A stretch of 64,000 bases of DNA from positions 1,240,001 to 1,304,000 of the forward strand of contig NC_015501.1 in the NCBI RefSeq assembly GCF_000212375.1. The letters are read 5' to 3'. A program made the position numbers and the translations under genes. Below, in pieces: positions 61,821-64,000 of the stretch. This DNA comes from Porphyromonas asaccharolytica DSM 20707. GTDB taxonomy: Bacteria; Bacteroidota; Bacteroidia; Bacteroidales; Porphyromonadaceae. Every line of letters begins with the position of its first letter. Within the stretch, counting starts at the first letter, position 1. The notes below the pieces were generated by a model. It worked only from the letters and a program-made list of their open reading frames with translations. It had not been told where the DNA came from and ran no database searches.

Positions 61821-61887
61821 AGTCATTTGCATTTGAGTTTTAGATAAAGATTGATTGACGTTGGTCGGACATCCCCACCAACAGTCA

Positions 61888-61945
61888 CAAAGATAGGCGT
61901 AAGCACTTGAAATAAAAAGTAAAACACATACCTAGAACAAGGTAT
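61888..61945 (-). promoter_or_regulatory. ahpC promoter with upstream palindrome
   Basis: Minus-strand TATCTTTG at 61888-61895 is the -7 box. An 18-bp palindrome ATACCT-N6-AGGTAT lies at 61928-61945, about 32 bp further upstream, and could be the site of a peroxide-responsive regulator (inference). Confidence 0.5.
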
Positions 61946-62060
61946 TTCCCCCTAAGGCGAGTAGTTCCCTTCGTATGAAACTGAAGGTTCTTCCGTATGG
62001 ACATAGACTGTGCCCACGGAGAGGAAAGCTCTACTCCCGTAGAGCCTCCTAAATGGCTAT

Positions 62061-64000
62061 TTAAGGTTTGCTAAATGAGAGCCCTTCGTTGGCGGAATCG
62101 GTGAGACGAGACTCGCTATTGATCGTCTGACGGCTAGAGCTCTTGAGGCGCTTATTGCCTAGCGTACAACTGATGCTGAGCGTGACCTTCGGACTGTACC
62201 AGTCCTGGACGAAGGCTATCGGCTGGGAGAGACCCATGATCTCGCCCCGTGCTACATTGCTATTCAGTAGGTCGTAGCACGAGAGGGAGAGCTTCCAGGA
62301 GGCGATGCGCTTGCTAATAGATAGATTGATCCACCACTGGCTCTGAGTCTTGTAGACTCCGACAAATAGCGGACTGTAATAGGTAACCTGAGCGTCAAGG
62401 TACCACTGAGCAGGGAGGTTGAGCGACTGCTTGTGCTGGAGATAGTATGCGTGAAAGGTGCGGTCGCACTCGCTCCTGTCTATAGTCCCCTTGTCACGCT
62501 GCAAGTGCCAAGCTAGATAAGTGGTGACGATCCACTGCAAGCCGTTGTCTCGGTAGATGATAGGTATGGGTGCCCCCGCTACGATGCGCAGGTAGCGACT
62601 GTAGTCCAGGTTCCCTTTGGTAATGGCATAGCCTCCTTGATATGGTGTCAAGTACTCAACGATGGGGCGCTGCTCGTTGGAGAGGTTTACCTCTAGCATC
62701 GCAGCCCGTCGGTAGCTGTAGTTGAGCGCAAGGTTGTGGCGCATACTACTCTGCAGACGATCATTGCCGACACGATAGAGAAATCCCGCATAGGAGGCAT
62801 ACGGCATCAGATCTCTTAGCGCAGGACGCTGGTAGTAGGTTTGCAAGGAGAGTGCTAGACGATGGTTGCGCGCTATATCGTAGGCCACGTTGAGGTAAGG
62901 TTGCCAGCGCACCGCTTGGTCAGATAGTAGGCGAGTCCCCTGAGCTTGGCTCGTGCGGTGGTCGTAGTTGAGCTGTACTCCACCGTAGCTGTCGAGTGCT
63001 CCTTTGTGGTAGCGCAGCGTGACGTAAGCAGAGCTGTTGCTCTCATAGTACCGCTCATTGACTCCGCTGGAAGCTGTGGGGGCTTGTGTTGCAAACCAGA
63101 TATTGTTTTGCGTTACCCCGAGGAGTCCCAGTAGTGAAGGGGTAAAGCGGTAGGTATAGTTTGTCGATAGACGAAGGTAGTGATACCGATCTTGTAGCTC
63201 GCTGTCACTGTGAGAGTAGGTGCGATGATTGCTACTGGAGGTGTAGTCGGCATAGCTCTTCCAGGCCCAGCGATCAGCAGAGAGGGTGTGATAGAGATTG
63301 ACAGCCCCGACCATACGTCTCATATCGGTGTGATACCCTCGACTATAGTCTATATGCTCATCTGAGAGTGATCCGTGAAGCCGTATGTCAAAGAGCTGCT
63401 GCGGAGAGATCTGCCACTCAAAGCCCGCCTGCATAGCCTGTCCACGATGAGGCGATGTGCTCGTCGTGTCAGCACCCAGTGTAGTCGTGAGGGACTCTAT
63501 ACGACGATTGTCAAAGATTTGGTACGCTATGTAGCTTCGCTTATTATCCTTATTGTAGTTGAGTCTGAGCCGACCGCCCTCCGACACCCTCCTCCGATAG
63601 CTCGCGTCGGCAGAGATGAAAGCATTGAGACCCTCTCGAGGGTTCCCCTTTGTGACGATGTTGAGGACGGCACCGCTCTGCACGCCATATTCGGGCCCTG
63701 GATGGCGAATGAGCTCCACCCGCTCGGCATCCTCCACGCTCAGAGAGCTGAGGTAAGCTTGGACCTCCTCAGGGGAGAGACGCAGTATACGACCATTGAC
63801 AGCTACCGTGAGTGTGTAGAAGCCATAGACAGAGAGCCCTCCACGCTCCTCCACCTGTACCCCCGGGATTAGCTTAAGCCCGTCCAAAAGATTCCCGCCG
63901 ATGGCTGCAGGATTAGCCAAAAGGTTATAGCGAGCCACGCCGCTACTGTATGTGACAAACGGACGCTTGGCAACTATGACCACCTCATCGAGTGCTTGAG
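62061..64000 (-). CDS. TonB-receptor-like outer-membrane beta-barrel protein, 5' end outside the window
   Basis: The reading frame continues without a stop to base 64000 (QALDEVVIVAKRP), so the N-terminus, probably with a signal peptide and carboxypeptidase-like repeat, lies beyond the window. Visible are the plug domain (NLLDGLKLIPGVQVEERGGL, VELIRHPGPEYGVQSGAVLN) and a C-terminal barrel of the outer-membrane beta-barrel family (PF14905 type) with NYNKDNKRSYIAYQIFDNRR and LSISKRIASWKLSLSCYDLL. The last residues (SANEGLSFSKP) extend past the usual barrel end. Substrate unknown. Confidence 0.85.
   Translation of the reverse strand, partial: QALDEVVIVAKRPFVTYSSGVARYNLLANPAAIGGNLLDGLKLIPGVQVEERGGLSVYGFYTLTVAVNGRILRLSPEEVQAYLSSLSVEDAERVELIRHPGPEYGVQSGAVLNIVTKGNPREGLNAFISADASYRRRVSEGGRLRLNYNKDNKRSYIAYQIFDNRRIESLTTTLGADTTSTSPHRGQAMQAGFEWQISPQQLFDIRLHGSLSDEHIDYSRGYHTDMRRMVGAVNLYHTLSADRWAWKSYADYTSSSNHRTYSHSDSELQDRYHYLRLSTNYTYRFTPSLLGLLGVTQNNIWFATQAPTASSGVNERYYESNSSAYVTLRYHKGALDSYGGVQLNYDHRTSQAQGTRLLSDQAVRWQPYLNVAYDIARNHRLALSLQTYYQRPALRDLMPYASYAGFLYRVGNDRLQSSMRHNLALNYSYRRAAMLEVNLSNEQRPIVEYLTPYQGGYAITKGNLDYSRYLRIVAGAPIPIIYRDNGLQWIVTTYLAWHLQRDKGTIDRSECDRTFHAYYLQHKQSLNLPAQWYLDAQVTYYSPLFVGVYKTQSQWWINLSISKRIASWKLSLSCYDLLNSNVARGEIMGLSQPIAFVQDWYSPKVTLSISCTLGNKRLKSSSRQTINSESRLTDSANEGLSFSKP

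Noticed and set aside
61907-61999. TTCC-containing stretch upstream of ahpC as another phased array
   Set aside because: TTCC motifs are spaced about 19 and 26 bp, not 22, and palindromic units are incomplete.

Overview
The window looks like a chromosomal segment of a Porphyromonas-type Bacteroidota, plausibly close to the P. asaccharolytica/uenonis group (inference). Reasons: many promoters carry the Bacteroidetes -7 box TAnnTTTG, there are fimbrillin-like surface lipoproteins, cleaved-adhesin-type modules, TonB receptors, a Bacteroidetes-type DapB/LepB/WbqC neighbourhood and GC content a little over 50 percent. I saw no tRNA, rRNA or CRISPR array.

Layout. 1-6.4 kb: a type III restriction-modification pair (mod, res) followed by an abortive-infection-type gene, a small defence island. 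6.5-7.0 kb: a PepSY-like lipoprotein. 7.5-14.5 kb: a complete thiamine operon read leftwards (thiS, thiC, a three-domain ThiE-like/ThiD/ThiE fusion, thiG, thiH, thiF) under a TPP riboswitch with an attenuator. 14.8-21.1 kb: a TetR-controlled RND efflux operon with a palindromic operator. 21.6-24.0 kb: a secreted adhesin-like protein. 24.3-30.5 kb: housekeeping genes (WbqC-like, a degenerate LepB paralogue, lepB, dapB, OmpH-like, pepD). 30.56-32.43 kb: a group IIC-like intron sitting exactly behind the pepD terminator. 32.5-35.9 kb: a putative metal-uptake cluster (His/Asp-tailed lipoprotein, TonB receptor, small CPIC protein). 36.4-42.4 kb: four tandem surface lipoproteins that share fimbrillin-like N-terminal modules but carry different C-terminal payloads; one is switched out of frame at a G tract. 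43-47.8 kb: ABC exporter, an HsdR_N-type protein, AMP nucleosidase, holA. 48.1-49.5 kb: an IS110-family element with a structured left end that may encode a bridge RNA. 49.6-58.8 kb: a five-gene operon with glycogen/alpha-glucan enzymes, an M3 peptidase and a lamin-tail protein. 59.4-61.8 kb: ahpC and ahpF separated by a small MITE. 62-64 kb: an outer-membrane receptor cut by the window edge.

The most unusual signal is not a gene. Intergenic regions carry arrays of short palindromes at a 22-bp pitch. Four loci have six CCACGTGG-type sites in an identical 22-22-64-22-22 layout. Two other loci use GTTCC-N6-GGAAC or TTTCC-N6-GGAAA units at exactly 22 bp. Two shorter loci use GTAC and CACCTAGGTG-type cores at about the same pitch. 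Different sequences with the same helical spacing suggest one architectural principle (phased protein sites or chained hairpins) that I do not recognise from any described repeat family.
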